A DNA stretch of 64,000 bases from Thermodesulfovibrio aggregans (lineage in GTDB: Bacteria > Nitrospirota > Thermodesulfovibrionia > Thermodesulfovibrionales > Thermodesulfovibrionaceae), in the NCBI RefSeq assembly GCF_001514535.1, contig NZ_BCNO01000001.1:513044-577043 (forward strand), in the 5' to 3' direction. The position numbers were made by a program, and so were the translations under genes. The notes beneath the pieces were generated by a model. It saw nothing but the letters and a program-made list of their open reading frames with translations, ran no database searches and was not told the DNA's origin. Below are positions 27,237-37,157 of the stretch, in pieces; within the stretch, counting starts at the first letter, position 1; every line of letters starts with the position of its first letter.

Positions 27237-28643
27237 TTAAACCGGAATATAGATTTTTACTTCGGTGCCCTGTCCTAATTTGCTTGAAAATTCTATTGTT
27301 CCACCATGCTCTTCTATAACTTTTTTTGCTAAAGGAAGCCCGAGTCCTAATCCGTCTCGTTTAGTAGAAAAGAATGGTTCAAAAATTTTATCAATAACCT
27401 CTTCAGGTACCCCAGAACCTGTGTCAGATATTTTAATTAAAATATTGTCATCTACAAGTTCTGTTTTAATAAAGAGATTTTTCACTTCAGAGTCTCTCAT
27501 TGCATATATCGCATTTGTTATTATGTTTAAGAAGCAGCTTTTTATCAAATCTACATCTACATTTACAGTAAAATCAACCGTATAATCTTTGTAAATGTTT
27601 ATCCCTTCCTTTTCTGCTGTTGCTTCAATAATTGATACAACATCTTCAATTATTTCGATAATATTTGCAACTTTTTTATTTAGTTTCAAGGGTTTTACAT
27701 ATTCAAGATATTCAGTGATTAGATTGTTTACTCTATAGATTTCCTGTTTCATCTTTTCAAGTAAATTTATATGGTTGCTGTTGTTTTTATCTTCTTTTTT
27801 TAGCTTTTCTATTAGATGATCAATGCTTAAATTTATGAAATTAAGAGGATTTCTTATTTCATGAGCGATTGTGCGGCTGAGTTGTCCAATAGCTGCAAGA
27901 TGTTCTGCCTCTCTAAGTCTTTCATGTAGCATCTGGTTTTCCTGAAGTTTCTGAATCATAAAATTAAAACTTTCTGCTATTTTACCTATTTCATCTTTTC
28001 TGTTAATGTTAAGTCTGTAATTAAAGTCACCCTGCGCAACTTTTATAGCAGCTTCAGTTAAAGTATCAATTGGTCTTGTATATCTCGAAGAAATTATATA
28101 AGTCACGATTATTCCTAAGGAAAATATAATTAAAGTTGTTATCATTCTTTTAATTGCATTTGTTTTAAGGATTTTTGAAAAATCGTCTTTATTAATTCTC
28201 AAATGTATATAACCATATTGAACATTGCCAGCTATTACAGGAACTATTACATTATATACATTTTCTTCTTCAAAAACTGGTTCACCAAGCTCAGCTTTAA
28301 TTATTAATTCTTTCTTCCTGTGAGTTACTGGTTTCCCTATATTTTGTGGATTGGTGCTTGCAATTATTTCCTGTTGATTGCTAATTATAGAGATTTCTTT
28401 TATGCCTTTTGTATTGAGTTTTTTGACATATTCTGCAAGCTTATTTGACCCTCCACGAGTCACCTCTTCAACTCCTATTTGAATAGCCTTTGTAAGATCA
28501 GCGGTTTGATTTTCTATTTCCTTTAAAAGTCTTCTCTCAGTCTGAGTATAAAATAAATAGAGCATGGACATTAAAGTGAAGTTAAGTAAAAGCAAAAGTA
28601 ATATAAACTTCCACTTCAAGGATAATCTATCAAGGATATTCAT
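27237..28643 (-). CDS. Membrane sensor histidine kinase
   Basis: The ~468-residue protein has TM1 (FILLLLLLNFTLMSMLYLF), a periplasmic sensor domain, TM2 near residue 165, HAMP, HisKA (LSRTIAHEIRNPLNF) and HATPase_c (ITNAIYAM, DTGSGVP, GLGLGLPLAKKVIEEHGG). ATG at 28643 is chosen over an ATG 25 codons upstream because the longer form would run through a divergent promoter and adds no domain. It is the cognate kinase of the NtrC-type regulator. The signal is unknown. Confidence 0.94.
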   Translation of the reverse strand: MNILDRLSLKWKFILLLLLLNFTLMSMLYLFYTQTERRLLKEIENQTADLTKAIQIGVEEVTRGGSNKLAEYVKKLNTKGIKEISIISNQQEIIASTNPQNIGKPVTHRKKELIIKAELGEPVFEEENVYNVIVPVIAGNVQYGYIHLRINKDDFSKILKTNAIKRMITTLIIFSLGIIVTYIISSRYTRPIDTLTEAAIKVAQGDFNYRLNINRKDEIGKIAESFNFMIQKLQENQMLHERLREAEHLAAIGQLSRTIAHEIRNPLNFINLSIDHLIEKLKKEDKNNSNHINLLEKMKQEIYRVNNLITEYLEYVKPLKLNKKVANIIEIIEDVVSIIEATAEKEGINIYKDYTVDFTVNVDVDLIKSCFLNIITNAIYAMRDSEVKNLFIKTELVDDNILIKISDTGSGVPEEVIDKIFEPFFSTKRDGLGLGLPLAKKVIEEHGGTIEFSSKLGQGTEVKIYIPV

Positions 28644-28650
28644 AATCATG

Positions 28651-28664
28651 TATAATGTATTATA
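28651..28664. promoter_or_regulatory. Palindromic divergent -10 pair between histidine kinase and yggS
   Basis: TATAAT-GT-ATTATA is a perfect inverted repeat. It offers a -10 to the plus strand (28651-28656, ATG at 28667) and to the minus strand (28664-28659, ATG at 28643). Only one polymerase could occupy it at a time. Confidence 0.55.
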
Positions 28665-28666
28665 GT

Positions 28667-29365
28667 ATGCTTTCACAAAGAATATCATCTGTCTATAAGA
28701 GAATAACCTATGCTGCACTTAGGGCAGGAAGAAATCCAGAAGAGATTAAACTTATTGCTGTTACAAAATCCCATGGTATTGATAAAATAAAAGAGGCAGC
28801 ACAGCTTGGATTAAGAATTTTTGGAGAAAACAGGGTTCAGGAAGCAAAGGATAAAATAGAAGATTTAAAAGAATTTTTTAATAAATGGAGAATGAACATT
28901 GAATGGCACATGATAGGGCATCTCCAGAGTAATAAAGTAAAAGATGCTGTGAGACTTTTTGAACTAATTCATTCAGTCGATTCTGAAAAGCTTGCATCAA
29001 TGATAGATAGAGAAGCAGAAAAAATTGGTAAAGTTCAAAGAATTTTAATTCAGGTAAAATTATCGGACGAAGAATCAAAGTTTGGAATAAAACCTGAAGA
29101 CACTGAAAAATTAATAGAATTTTGTTCTAAACTTTCCAATATTAAATTAGAAGGGCTTATGACAATTCCACCATATTTTGAAAATCCTGAAGATGTAAGA
29201 CCCTATTTCAAAAAACTAAGACAAATGAAAGAGGAATTAGTTCAAAAAGGATACTCTCTCAGAGAGTTATCAATGGGTATGTCTCATGATTTTGAAGTAG
29301 CAATTGAGGAAGGTGCTACGATGGTAAGAATAGGCACAGCCCTTTTTGGGGAAAGAATAAATTAG
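28667..29365 (+). CDS. yggS: YggS/PLPBP family PLP-binding protein
   Basis: The protein has the COG0325 motifs IKLIAVTKSHGIDKIKEA (PLP lysine), GENRVQEAKDKI, WHMIGHLQSNKVKDA and LSMGMSHDFEVAIEEGATMV. It maintains PLP homeostasis. Two start codons are possible, 28655 and 28667. The latter is preferred since the first overlaps the -10. proC follows 15 nt later, the usual neighbour. Confidence 0.94.
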   Translation: MLSQRISSVYKRITYAALRAGRNPEEIKLIAVTKSHGIDKIKEAAQLGLRIFGENRVQEAKDKIEDLKEFFNKWRMNIEWHMIGHLQSNKVKDAVRLFELIHSVDSEKLASMIDREAEKIGKVQRILIQVKLSDEESKFGIKPEDTEKLIEFCSKLSNIKLEGLMTIPPYFENPEDVRPYFKKLRQMKEELVQKGYSLRELSMGMSHDFEVAIEEGATMVRIGTALFGERIN

Positions 29366-29380
29366 GGAGGTAAGATAAAG

Positions 29381-30169
29381 ATGATAGGTTTTATAGGTGG
29401 TGGTAATATGGCAGAAGCCCTTATAAGAGGGCTTGTTAAACAGGGTAAGAGAAATATTGTTGTATCCGAACCAATTGAGGAAAGAAGGAGATATCTTGAA
29501 AACTGCTATGGAATTAAAACAACTCTATCAAATCCAGAAGTTGTTAATTTAGCTGACATTGTAGTGATTGCGGTTAAACCACAAAACATAAAAGAAGTGC
29601 TTGAAGAGATTAAAGATACTGTTACAGAGAAACATACTGTGGTTTCTATTGCTGCAGGAATTCCTTTAAGTTTATTACAGAAACATCTAAAAACAGATAA
29701 ACTTATAAGAGCTATGCCTAACCTTGCAGCTACTGTTGGAGAAGCCATGACTGTTCTTGCTCTCTGTGAATGCCTTGAGATGAAAGTGGTAGCTCCAGTA
29801 AGAGATATCTTCATGAGTGTGGGAAAAGTAATAACACTACCAGAGCACTATATGAATCTTGTTACTGCATTGTCTGGTAGTGGACCTGGATTTTTATGCT
29901 ATATAGTTGAAGAATTTATCAATGTTTCAACAGAAGCAGGTTTCCCTGAAGATGTGGCAAGGGAGTTAATCATTCAGACATTTATTGGAACAGCAAAGCT
30001 TCTTGATAGCGGACTTCCACCTGATAAAATCAGGCAGAAGGTGACATCTCCAGGGGGCACAACAGAGGCAGGATTAAAGATTTTATCTGATGGAACACTG
30101 AAAGAAGTGCTTTTTAAAACATTGCAGGCAGCAGCAAGAAGAGCTCAAGAACTTAGCATGCAGGACTGA
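29381..30169 (+). CDS. proC: Pyrroline-5-carboxylate reductase
   Basis: The 262-residue protein has MIGFIGGGNMAEALIRG for NADPH binding, MPNLAATVGEAMTV and SGSGPGFLCYIVEEF. The C-terminal signature is TSPGGTTEAGLKIL. It makes proline from P5C. GGGAGGTAAGATAAAG precedes the ATG. Confidence 0.97.
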   Translation: MIGFIGGGNMAEALIRGLVKQGKRNIVVSEPIEERRRYLENCYGIKTTLSNPEVVNLADIVVIAVKPQNIKEVLEEIKDTVTEKHTVVSIAAGIPLSLLQKHLKTDKLIRAMPNLAATVGEAMTVLALCECLEMKVVAPVRDIFMSVGKVITLPEHYMNLVTALSGSGPGFLCYIVEEFINVSTEAGFPEDVARELIIQTFIGTAKLLDSGLPPDKIRQKVTSPGGTTEAGLKILSDGTLKEVLFKTLQAAARRAQELSMQD

Positions 30170-30178
30170 GGATAAAAA

Positions 30179-30487
30179 ATGTTTATAATTGGTAATCTTA
30201 TAATTGCACTGGCAAATGTTTTAGATATTTCTCTTACAATTTATAGCCTTATCGTAATTATTTCAGCAGTACTGAGCTGGGTAAATCCAGATCCATACAA
30301 TCCAGTAGTTAGATTTCTACATTCTGTAACAGAGCCTGTTTTTAGACCGATAAGAAGGTTACTGCCTTTTAGACTACCTATTGATATTTCACCAATAATT
30401 GTATTGCTAATTATATATTTTTTACAGATTTTTTTAATATCAAGCCTTATTGAGCTTGGTTATAGAATAAAAGGAGGAAACATATGA
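30179..30487 (+). CDS. yggT: YggT family membrane protein
   Basis: The 102-residue protein has two hydrophobic regions flanking the signature SWVNPDPYNPVVRFLHSVTE and PVFRPIRRLLP. The family is linked to osmotic and membrane homeostasis and often sits between proC and divIVA. It overlaps divIVA by 4 nt. Confidence 0.93.
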   Translation: MFIIGNLIIALANVLDISLTIYSLIVIISAVLSWVNPDPYNPVVRFLHSVTEPVFRPIRRLLPFRLPIDISPIIVLLIIYFLQIFLISSLIELGYRIKGGNI

Positions 30488-30957
30488 GAATTACTCCATT
30501 AGACATTCAACAGAAGCAGTTTAAGGTTAGACTCAGAGGCTTTGACATGGAAGAGGTATATTCTTTTCTTGAACTTATAAGAGAAGAGTTAGAAGAACTC
30601 TTGAAAGAGAATTCAATGCTTAAGGAGAAGGTTGCGATTCTCGAGAATCAGTTAGAGGAATACAGAAAAATTGAACAATCAATTAGAGATACACTAATGA
30701 CAGCACAGAAACTTGTTGAAGACTATAAAACAAATGCAAAAAAAGAAGCAGAGCTTATAATTAAAGAGGCAGAACTAAAAGCAGAGAACATTATTAAAGA
30801 AGCACAGGAAAAAGTTGTCAAAATTCACGAAGACATAGTTGATCTTAAGGGAATAAGAAGGCATTTTAAAGAAGAGATAAAAAGGCTTATTGAGAGTCAT
30901 TTAAGAATGCTTGAGTTTGATAAGGAAAGAGAAGGAGAAGAAGAAAGTGAAGTATAA
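30484..30957 (+). CDS. divIVA: DivIVA-domain protein
   Basis: The 157-residue protein starts with the DivIVA N-terminal signature ITPLDIQQKQFKVRLRGFD and EVYSFLELIREE. A coiled coil continues through to the end. It is a polar or septal membrane-curvature-sensing scaffold, and its partner here is unknown. Confidence 0.92.
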   Translation: MRITPLDIQQKQFKVRLRGFDMEEVYSFLELIREELEELLKENSMLKEKVAILENQLEEYRKIEQSIRDTLMTAQKLVEDYKTNAKKEAELIIKEAELKAENIIKEAQEKVVKIHEDIVDLKGIRRHFKEEIKRLIESHLRMLEFDKEREGEEESEV

Positions 30958-32206
30958 CTCTCTTCGGGGAATGCAGGACATAATAGAACAGGTTCAACTT
31001 TGGCAGTATATTGAAAAGATTGTTAGAGAAATTTTTGAAGTCTTTAATTTTCGGGAAATACGAACTCCTATCTTAGAGAATGCTGAAGTTTTCTTAAGAA
31101 GTATTGGTGAAGATACAGACATAGTTGAAAAAGAGATGTATATTTTTAAGGATAAAAAAGGAAGAACTGTTGCCTTAAGACCTGAAGGAACTGCTTCTGT
31201 AGTTAGAGCTTACATTCAGCACAACCTTTTTAATAAACCTGTCCCTCAGAAATTTTACTATATCGGTCCCATGTTCAGATATGAGAGACCTCAAAAAGGA
31301 AGATTCAGACAGTTTCATCAGATTGGTGCAGAATGCTTTGGAATAAGCTCTCCATGGGTAGATGCTGAGTTAATTTATATGATTAAAAATTTTTTTGAGA
31401 GGCTAAAAATCAGAGACTTAAACTATGAGATAAACTCTCTTGGATGCAAAAACTGCAGACCCGAATACAGAAAAGAGCTTTTTAATTTTTTATCTAATAA
31501 AGTGCCCCATTTATGCAATGACTGTCAGAGAAGATTTGAAAGGAATCCATTAAGAGTGCTCGATTGTAAAGTAGAATCCTGTAAGGAAGTTCTTAAGGAA
31601 ACTCCTTTAATTCTTAACTTTTTATGTGATGACTGTAAACAACATTTTTTTCAGTTACAGAGAGAACTTGAAGATTTCAATATAACATATACTGTTAATC
31701 CAAAAATTGTAAGAGGGCTTGACTACTACACAAGAACTGTTTTCGAAGTTACAACCAATGCTCTTGGTGCCCAAAATGCAATTGCCGCAGGAGGAAGATA
31801 TGACGATCTTGTTGAGTTCTTTGGTGGACCTCCAACTCCTGCAGCTGGATTTGCCATAGGTATTGAGAGATTAATAGAGCTTTGTTCAACCGCATTATCA
31901 ATACCTCCAAATACAGCTTTTGTATATGTTGCTTATATTGGAAGTGAGTCAAAAAAAGAAGCAAAGAGAATTATTAATTTTCTAAGAGAAAATGGCATAA
32001 CTACAGAAACTGCATATGAAGAAGTTTCTCTAAAAAGCCAGATGAGAAGAGCAGACAGATTAGGCGTTAACATTGTTATAATTATCGGTGAGGATGAGAT
32101 TAAAAAATCAATCTATAGATGGAAAAACATGAAGACAGGTGTGGAGGGAGAGTGCTCTTTCAATGAATTAATTGAATTAGTGAGGAGGGTTAATGACCAA
32201 AAGTAA
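30947..32206 (+). CDS. hisS: Histidyl-tRNA synthetase
   Basis: Class II aaRS motif 2 is YIGPMFRYERPQKGRFRQFH, and the histidine loop is VRGLDYYTRTVFEV. The GTG at 30947 is chosen because the family consensus begins KYNSLRGMQD and an A/G-rich SD (GGAGAAGAAGAA) precedes it. It overlaps the divIVA end by 11 nt. An in-frame ATG 12 codons upstream is inside divIVA. Confidence 0.97.
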   Translation: MKYNSLRGMQDIIEQVQLWQYIEKIVREIFEVFNFREIRTPILENAEVFLRSIGEDTDIVEKEMYIFKDKKGRTVALRPEGTASVVRAYIQHNLFNKPVPQKFYYIGPMFRYERPQKGRFRQFHQIGAECFGISSPWVDAELIYMIKNFFERLKIRDLNYEINSLGCKNCRPEYRKELFNFLSNKVPHLCNDCQRRFERNPLRVLDCKVESCKEVLKETPLILNFLCDDCKQHFFQLQRELEDFNITYTVNPKIVRGLDYYTRTVFEVTTNALGAQNAIAAGGRYDDLVEFFGGPPTPAAGFAIGIERLIELCSTALSIPPNTAFVYVAYIGSESKKEAKRIINFLRENGITTETAYEEVSLKSQMRRADRLGVNIVIIIGEDEIKKSIYRWKNMKTGVEGECSFNELIELVRRVNDQK

Positions 32207-33188
32207 GGCAGAACTAATTTTAAAGAAATTTAAAGATAAAAAAGTCCTTGTAATTGGTGATATTATTCTTGATAAATATATCTTTGGTAAAGTCTCAAGA
32301 ATTTCTCCTGAAGCTCCTGTTCCTGTTGTTGAAGTTACAGAGGAGTCTTACAGACTTGGAGGAGCAGCAAATGTGGCTAATAATATCATTGCTCTTGGTG
32401 GAAAAGCTTACATTTCAGGAATAATTGGCAAAGGTACAACAGGCAAAATTGTAAGAGATTTATTAGAAGAAAGAGGCATAGGACTTGACTATATTTTTGA
32501 AGATTCAAGAAGAACAACAGTTAAAACAAGAGTTATTGCTGGGAATCAACAAATTGTGCGGTTTGATATAGAAGATCGCAGAAGACTTGAAGGTAAGTCA
32601 AAAGAGAATTTTCTCTCTATGATAAAGAGTTCATTGAATGACTTTGATGCTGTGATAGTATCTGATTACAGGAAAGGAGTTGTTTCTGAAGAACTACTAA
32701 GGATTTTAGTTGAGCGTAAGAAGAAAAATGGTAATTTTATTGCAGTTGATCCAAAGATAGGCCATTTTAGACTTTACAAGCATGTATCAATTATCACACC
32801 AAATATCGTTGAAGCTTCTCATGGCGCAGAAGTTGAGATTAAGGATGAAAAAACTCTTATAAAAGCTGGAAACAATCTTTTAAAAAAGCTTATGTGTGAC
32901 TTTGTTTTAATAACAAGGGGAGAAGAAGGAATGAGCCTTTTTGAAAAGAAGGGCTCAGATGTAACTGTTACTCATCTACCAACAGTTGCAAAAAAAGTAT
33001 TTGATGTTACAGGTGCAGGAGATACTGTTATAGCTACTGTAACTCTCGCTTATGTTTCTGGTGCTGATATGGTTTCTGCAGCAAAAATTGCAAATGTAGC
33101 AGCGGGAATTGTGGTAGGCAAGATTGGAACTGCTACTGCTACACCTAAAGAGATATTGGAAATACTGAAAACACATCCCTATGCATAG
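32193..33188 (+). CDS. hldA: D-glycero-beta-D-manno-heptose-7-phosphate kinase (RfaE1/HldA type)
   Basis: The 331-residue PfkB-fold kinase has SPEAPVPVVEVTEESYRLGGA and the terminal DVTGAGDTVIATVTLAY. It lacks the cytidylyltransferase half found in HldE. It phosphorylates heptose 7-phosphate for LPS core or glycans, consistent with a diderm cell. It overlaps hisS by 14 nt. Confidence 0.9.
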   Translation: MTKSKAELILKKFKDKKVLVIGDIILDKYIFGKVSRISPEAPVPVVEVTEESYRLGGAANVANNIIALGGKAYISGIIGKGTTGKIVRDLLEERGIGLDYIFEDSRRTTVKTRVIAGNQQIVRFDIEDRRRLEGKSKENFLSMIKSSLNDFDAVIVSDYRKGVVSEELLRILVERKKKNGNFIAVDPKIGHFRLYKHVSIITPNIVEASHGAEVEIKDEKTLIKAGNNLLKKLMCDFVLITRGEEGMSLFEKKGSDVTVTHLPTVAKKVFDVTGAGDTVIATVTLAYVSGADMVSAAKIANVAAGIVVGKIGTATATPKEILEILKTHPYA

Positions 33189-34143
33189 AGCTCTCGCACT
33201 TTATTCTGGAGGACTTGATAGTCTTCTCTCCATACTTATTGTAAAAGAGCAGGGTATTGATGTAGTTGCTTTAAAATTTTTTACAGGTTTTACTGCTCCA
33301 TTAAATGAAAATGACTTAAACTATGCTAAAAAATTTGGCTTTAAAATAGAAGAAATTGATATAAGAGAAAAATTTATTGAAGTCTTAAAAAATCCTGAAT
33401 ATGGATATGGGAAAAATCTTAATCCATGTATAGACTGTAAAATTCTTATGCTAAAAGAAGCAAAAGAGAGACTTTCAAAGTATAATGCATCATTCATAAT
33501 AACTGGAGAAGTGCTTAATCAAAGACCTATGTCACAGAAAAGAGAAGTTTTAAAACTTATTGAAAATAAATCAACATTAAATGGTCTAATCTTAAGACCC
33601 TTATCGGCAAAGCTACTTATTCCAACAAAGCCTGAAGCAGAAGGAATTGTAAATAGAGAACTTTTATATGATATCTGGGGGAGAACAAGAAAACCTCAGC
33701 TTAATTTAGCAAAAAAATACGGGATTGAAAAACCTCCACAGCCAGCAGGTGGATGTTTACTTACAGAGCCAAGCTTTTGTAGGAAAGTTAAAGACCTTAT
33801 CGAATATGATGAACTTACAGTGCAAAATATTGAACTGCTGAAAATAGGAAGACATTTTAGAGTATCTGAACACTGCAAGGTGATTGTTGGAAGAGATGAA
33901 AAAGAAAACGAATTTTTATTAAACAACCATTATGGAACATTTATCTATCCCAAAGATTTTAAAGGTCCTGTTGTTTTATTAACTGGAAACTGTTCAGAAA
34001 AAAATATTGATATGGCAGCATCAATATGTGCATATTACTCAAAAAGAAAGACTTTGGAAGTTGTTATTAAAACTGCCACTCAGGAGGAAATAAAAATTTA
34101 TAGTGCAATTACTGAAGAGGAGATATTAAAATACAGACTATGA
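33181..34143 (+). CDS. PP-loop ATPase, ThiI/MnmA-like putative tRNA-modifying protein
   Basis: The 320-residue protein has the PP-loop LALYSGGLDSLLSILIVKE and a conserved NPCIDCKILML cysteine pair. A middle region GRTRKPQLNLAKKYGIEKPP with PAGGCLLTEPSFC follows. The C-terminal third resembles the NFACT-R/DUF814 region. It is probably a tRNA thiolation-type enzyme, but substrate and position are not deducible. It overlaps hldA by 8 nt. Confidence 0.8.
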   Translation: MHRALALYSGGLDSLLSILIVKEQGIDVVALKFFTGFTAPLNENDLNYAKKFGFKIEEIDIREKFIEVLKNPEYGYGKNLNPCIDCKILMLKEAKERLSKYNASFIITGEVLNQRPMSQKREVLKLIENKSTLNGLILRPLSAKLLIPTKPEAEGIVNRELLYDIWGRTRKPQLNLAKKYGIEKPPQPAGGCLLTEPSFCRKVKDLIEYDELTVQNIELLKIGRHFRVSEHCKVIVGRDEKENEFLLNNHYGTFIYPKDFKGPVVLLTGNCSEKNIDMAASICAYYSKRKTLEVVIKTATQEEIKIYSAITEEEILKYRL

Positions 34144-34163
34144 CAAAACTTTTGGAGGCAGTT

Positions 34164-34583
34164 ATGAAAAAAATTATGATCTTTTTATTAATCTTACTTC
34201 TTTTTGCTTGCGGAGGCAAAAAACAGACTAAACAGCCATCTACCGAGTATCTTTATACAACAGAGGCATTTAAAGTTGTAGAGCAAATAAGGCAGGCCTA
34301 TCAAAATAAAGATAACTCTGGCATAAGACAATACTGTTCTGAGTCTGCATACAGAGAGATAGTTGCATCAATAAAGCCTTTTGACAGGGCAGAGCTTGAA
34401 TTCACACCAGTTCTTGTAGAGATGGAAAATGATGGCTACAGACTTTATGTTTCATGGAATGGAAAATGGAGCTATATTGGCAATGAGACAGAAGAGAGAG
34501 GACTTGCAATATTTTTGATGAAAGGTAATCCACCACGGGTTGAAAAAATTCTTAGAGGAAATCCTTTTAGATATCCTGATTAA
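34164..34583 (+). CDS. Lipoprotein of unknown function
   Basis: The ~139-residue protein has a lipoprotein signal ([18 protein letters not shown]) with the lipobox LLFAC. The ATG at 34164 follows TTGGAGG. The mature part ([44 protein letters not shown]) resembles a small NTF2/DUF4440-like beta fold, a tentative reading. Its end overlaps convergent pstB by 4 nt. Confidence 0.8.
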   Translation: MKKIMIFLLILLLFACGGKKQTKQPSTEYLYTTEAFKVVEQIRQAYQNKDNSGIRQYCSESAYREIVASIKPFDRAELEFTPVLVEMENDGYRLYVSWNGKWSYIGNETEERGLAIFLMKGNPPRVEKILRGNPFRYPD

Positions 34584-35338
34584 CCAAATCTACCAGTGAT
34601 ATATTCTTCTGTTAATTTGTTTGATGGAACAGTGAATATTTTGTCAGTTTTATCGTATTCAATGAGTTCACCAAGCATCATAAATCCAGTCCAGTCAGAA
34701 ATTCTTGCTGCCTGCTGCATATTGTGGGTAACAATTATTATGGTTACTCTGTCTTTCAATGACACAATAAGTTCTTCGATCTTTCCTGTTGAAATAGGAT
34801 CAAGGGCACTTGTTGGCTCATCAAATAGGATAATCTCAGGCTCCACTGCCAGTGCTCTTGCAATGCAGAGGCGTTGCTGCTGTCCTCCGCTCAGTCCAAA
34901 GGCACTTGTATTAAGCTTGTCTTTTACTTCATCCCATAATGCTGCATCTTTCAAAGCTTTTTCTACCCTGTGTTTTAGTTCTGTTCTGTTTTTTATTCCT
35001 TTAAGTTTTAATCCGTAGGCAATGTTTTCAAAGATTGTCATAGGAAAAGGCGTAGGTTTCTGGAATACCATACCAATTTTGCTTCTTAATTCAATCAGGT
35101 CTGTATCTTTTGAAAGAATGTTTTTTCCTTGAAAAATTATTTCCCCTACATATCTATTGCCTGCATAAAGGTCATGCATCCTATTAAAACATCTAAGCAA
35201 AGTTGTCTTTCCGCAACCACTTGGTCCGATAAGTGCTGTAACTTTATTTTTATAAACCGTCATATTTATGTTTTTAAGAGTGTGAATGTTTCCAGTATAG
35301 TAAAAATTAAGATCTTTTACCACAATTTCCGGTGTCAA
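34580..35338 (-). CDS. pstB: Phosphate ABC transporter ATPase PstB
   Basis: The 252-residue ATPase has Walker [21 protein letters not shown] (RCFNRMHDL is PstB-typical), signature [14 protein letters not shown] and [10 protein letters not shown]. The start is TTG with GGAGG 8 nt ahead, overlapping the pstA stop (TTGA). It energises high-affinity phosphate import. Confidence 0.97.
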   Translation of the reverse strand: MTPEIVVKDLNFYYTGNIHTLKNINMTVYKNKVTALIGPSGCGKTTLLRCFNRMHDLYAGNRYVGEIIFQGKNILSKDTDLIELRSKIGMVFQKPTPFPMTIFENIAYGLKLKGIKNRTELKHRVEKALKDAALWDEVKDKLNTSAFGLSGGQQQRLCIARALAVEPEIILFDEPTSALDPISTGKIEELIVSLKDRVTIIIVTHNMQQAARISDWTGFMMLGELIEYDKTDKIFTVPSNKLTEEYITGRFG

Positions 35339-36174
35339 TCTTTATACCTCCTTTTTATAAGCAATCTTCCAGTTATTGTTGCCAGTAAAATAAAAACAGT
35401 TATCATCAAAGAGGCACCCCATGCCTGGGTATGCCAGTCTTCATAGGGTCCCATTGCATACTGGAATATGGTTACAGTAAGGGATGCTATTGGTTCATTC
35501 ATATTTAGTGAGAAAAATGTGTTATTAAATGATGTAAACAGAAGTGGAGCTGCTTCTCCTGTAACCCTTGCAATTGCAAGAATAATTCCCGTTAAAATTC
35601 CAGTTGCTGCACCACGATAAACAACCTGAATAATTACCTTATAGTACGGAGCTCCCAAAGCAAAGGCAGCTTCTCTTAATGTCCAGGGAATAAGAGAGAG
35701 CATGTTTTCAGTTGTTCTTAATACCGTAGGAATCATAATGATACCAAGAGATACAGCACCTGCCCATCCACTGAAGTGTCCAAGAGGCTTAACTATAACT
35801 GCATAGACAAAAGCACCAACAATTATTGCAGGAACACTGACCATAATATCAGCAAGAGTGCTTATTACTTTTGAAATTTTATACTTTCTTCCATACTCTG
35901 CAAGAAAGGTGCCTCCGAGAACTCCCACTGGAACACCAATTAGTGTTGCACATATGGTAATCATAAGGTGTCCTACAAAGGCATTTCGTAAGCCTCCACC
36001 TTGTTCACCTGGTGGAGCAGGGTCATTTAGAAATAAAGCAGGATTTATTGCAGTTATACCGTGTCTTAAAACATCAATGATTATAAAAAATAACCAGAAT
36101 ATACCCCACAAAGCTGTAAGAAAACATACAAAAAGTGCTATGCCGCTCAATATTTTTCTTCTCTTCATGATCAT
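35335..36174 (-). CDS. pstA: Phosphate ABC transporter permease PstA
   Basis: The 279-residue protein has six hydrophobic helices. The BPD motif [40 protein letters not shown] and the N-terminal [10 protein letters not shown] region are PstA-like. It overlaps pstC by 4 nt. Confidence 0.96.
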   Translation of the reverse strand: MIMKRRKILSGIALFVCFLTALWGIFWLFFIIIDVLRHGITAINPALFLNDPAPPGEQGGGLRNAFVGHLMITICATLIGVPVGVLGGTFLAEYGRKYKISKVISTLADIMVSVPAIIVGAFVYAVIVKPLGHFSGWAGAVSLGIIMIPTVLRTTENMLSLIPWTLREAAFALGAPYYKVIIQVVYRGAATGILTGIILAIARVTGEAAPLLFTSFNNTFFSLNMNEPIASLTVTIFQYAMGPYEDWHTQAWGASLMITVFILLATITGRLLIKRRYKD

Positions 36175-37100
36175 CTTTTCTCTGCCCTTACAAGAAAAGC
36201 TTTTGCTATTGCAAGAATTGCAAAGCTCATAATAAATAAGAGAAAGGCAAGATAATAAAGGGAGCTTAAATAAATGTCTTTATCAGCTTCTGTAAATTCA
36301 TTGGCAAGCTTTACGGTAACTGTTGCTGCAGCTTCAAAAAGAGATTTCGGAATCTGATTCAAGTTTCCAAGAACAAAGGCAACTGCCATTGTCTCTCCCA
36401 ACGCTCTTCCAAGAGAAAGTCCAACTCCACCAAGAACTCCTAATTTTGAATAGGGCATGACCACATCTTTTACTACTTCCCATTTTGTAGCTCCCATTGC
36501 ATATGCAGACTCTTTAAGCACTGCCGGTGTAAGATTAAAAGAATCTCTTGCTAATGATGCTGTAAAAGGAATAATCATGATACTTAAAATGATGCTTGCA
36601 GTAAAAAGATCAACACCAAGAGGTGTTCCTTCAAAAAGTTTTCCAATTAAGGGGACTTTACCGATTGTTGACTGAAAAAAGGGCTCTATATACTGACTCA
36701 TTATTGGGGCAAGGGTGAAAAGTCCCCACATTCCGTAAATAATACTTGGGATTGCAGCTAAAAGCTCTATGCTCGTGCCTATGATGCCTTTCAAAAAAGG
36801 AGGTGCTATTTCAGTGATGAATATTGCTATTCCGATTGCTATTGGTGTAGCAAGAAGCAGGGCTAAAAAAGCTGTAATCAGTGTTCCAGTTAATGCAGGC
36901 AATGCACCAAAGACTTCCTGAACTGGGTCCCATTCAGTTGAAAAGATAAATTCTTCAAATCCGAACCTATTCATTGCGGGAAGAGATTCTTTGAAAAGAA
37001 CTAAAAAAATTCCAGCACTGATTATAATAACACTAAAAGCTGTAACTGCTGTAAATACCAGAAATCCGAAATCAAGAATTTTGCTTTTTTGTATGGACAT
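36171..37100 (-). CDS. pstC: Phosphate ABC transporter permease PstC
   Basis: The 309-residue permease contains FITEIAPPFLKGIIGTSIEL, AIPSIIYGMWGLF and the BPD motif ESAYAMGATKWEVVKDVVMP. It is the first gene of pstCAB. ATG at 37100 lies 8 nt after a TATAAT that is itself phased to a Pho-box repeat, so the leader is at most a few bases. pstS is not adjacent but 8 kb away. Confidence 0.96.
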   Translation of the reverse strand: MSIQKSKILDFGFLVFTAVTAFSVIIISAGIFLVLFKESLPAMNRFGFEEFIFSTEWDPVQEVFGALPALTGTLITAFLALLLATPIAIGIAIFITEIAPPFLKGIIGTSIELLAAIPSIIYGMWGLFTLAPIMSQYIEPFFQSTIGKVPLIGKLFEGTPLGVDLFTASIILSIMIIPFTASLARDSFNLTPAVLKESAYAMGATKWEVVKDVVMPYSKLGVLGGVGLSLGRALGETMAVAFVLGNLNQIPKSLFEAAATVTVKLANEFTEADKDIYLSSLYYLAFLLFIMSFAILAIAKAFLVRAEKR

Positions 37101-37108
37101 TTCCTACT

Positions 37109-37141
37109 ATTATATTAAAATTATGTTACAGCAATGTTACA
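37109..37141 (-). promoter_or_regulatory. Pho-box promoter of pstCAB
   Basis: On the minus strand two TGTAACA repeats begin 11 bp apart (plus-strand copies at 37124 and 37135). TATAAT (37114-37109) begins 16 nt after the start of the proximal repeat. The same repeat unit and phasing appear ahead of pstS and the two divergent operons at 41.6 kb. The insertion element lies only 9 bp further upstream. Confidence 0.75.
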
Positions 37142-37157
37142 ATCTGAGGGACTAATT

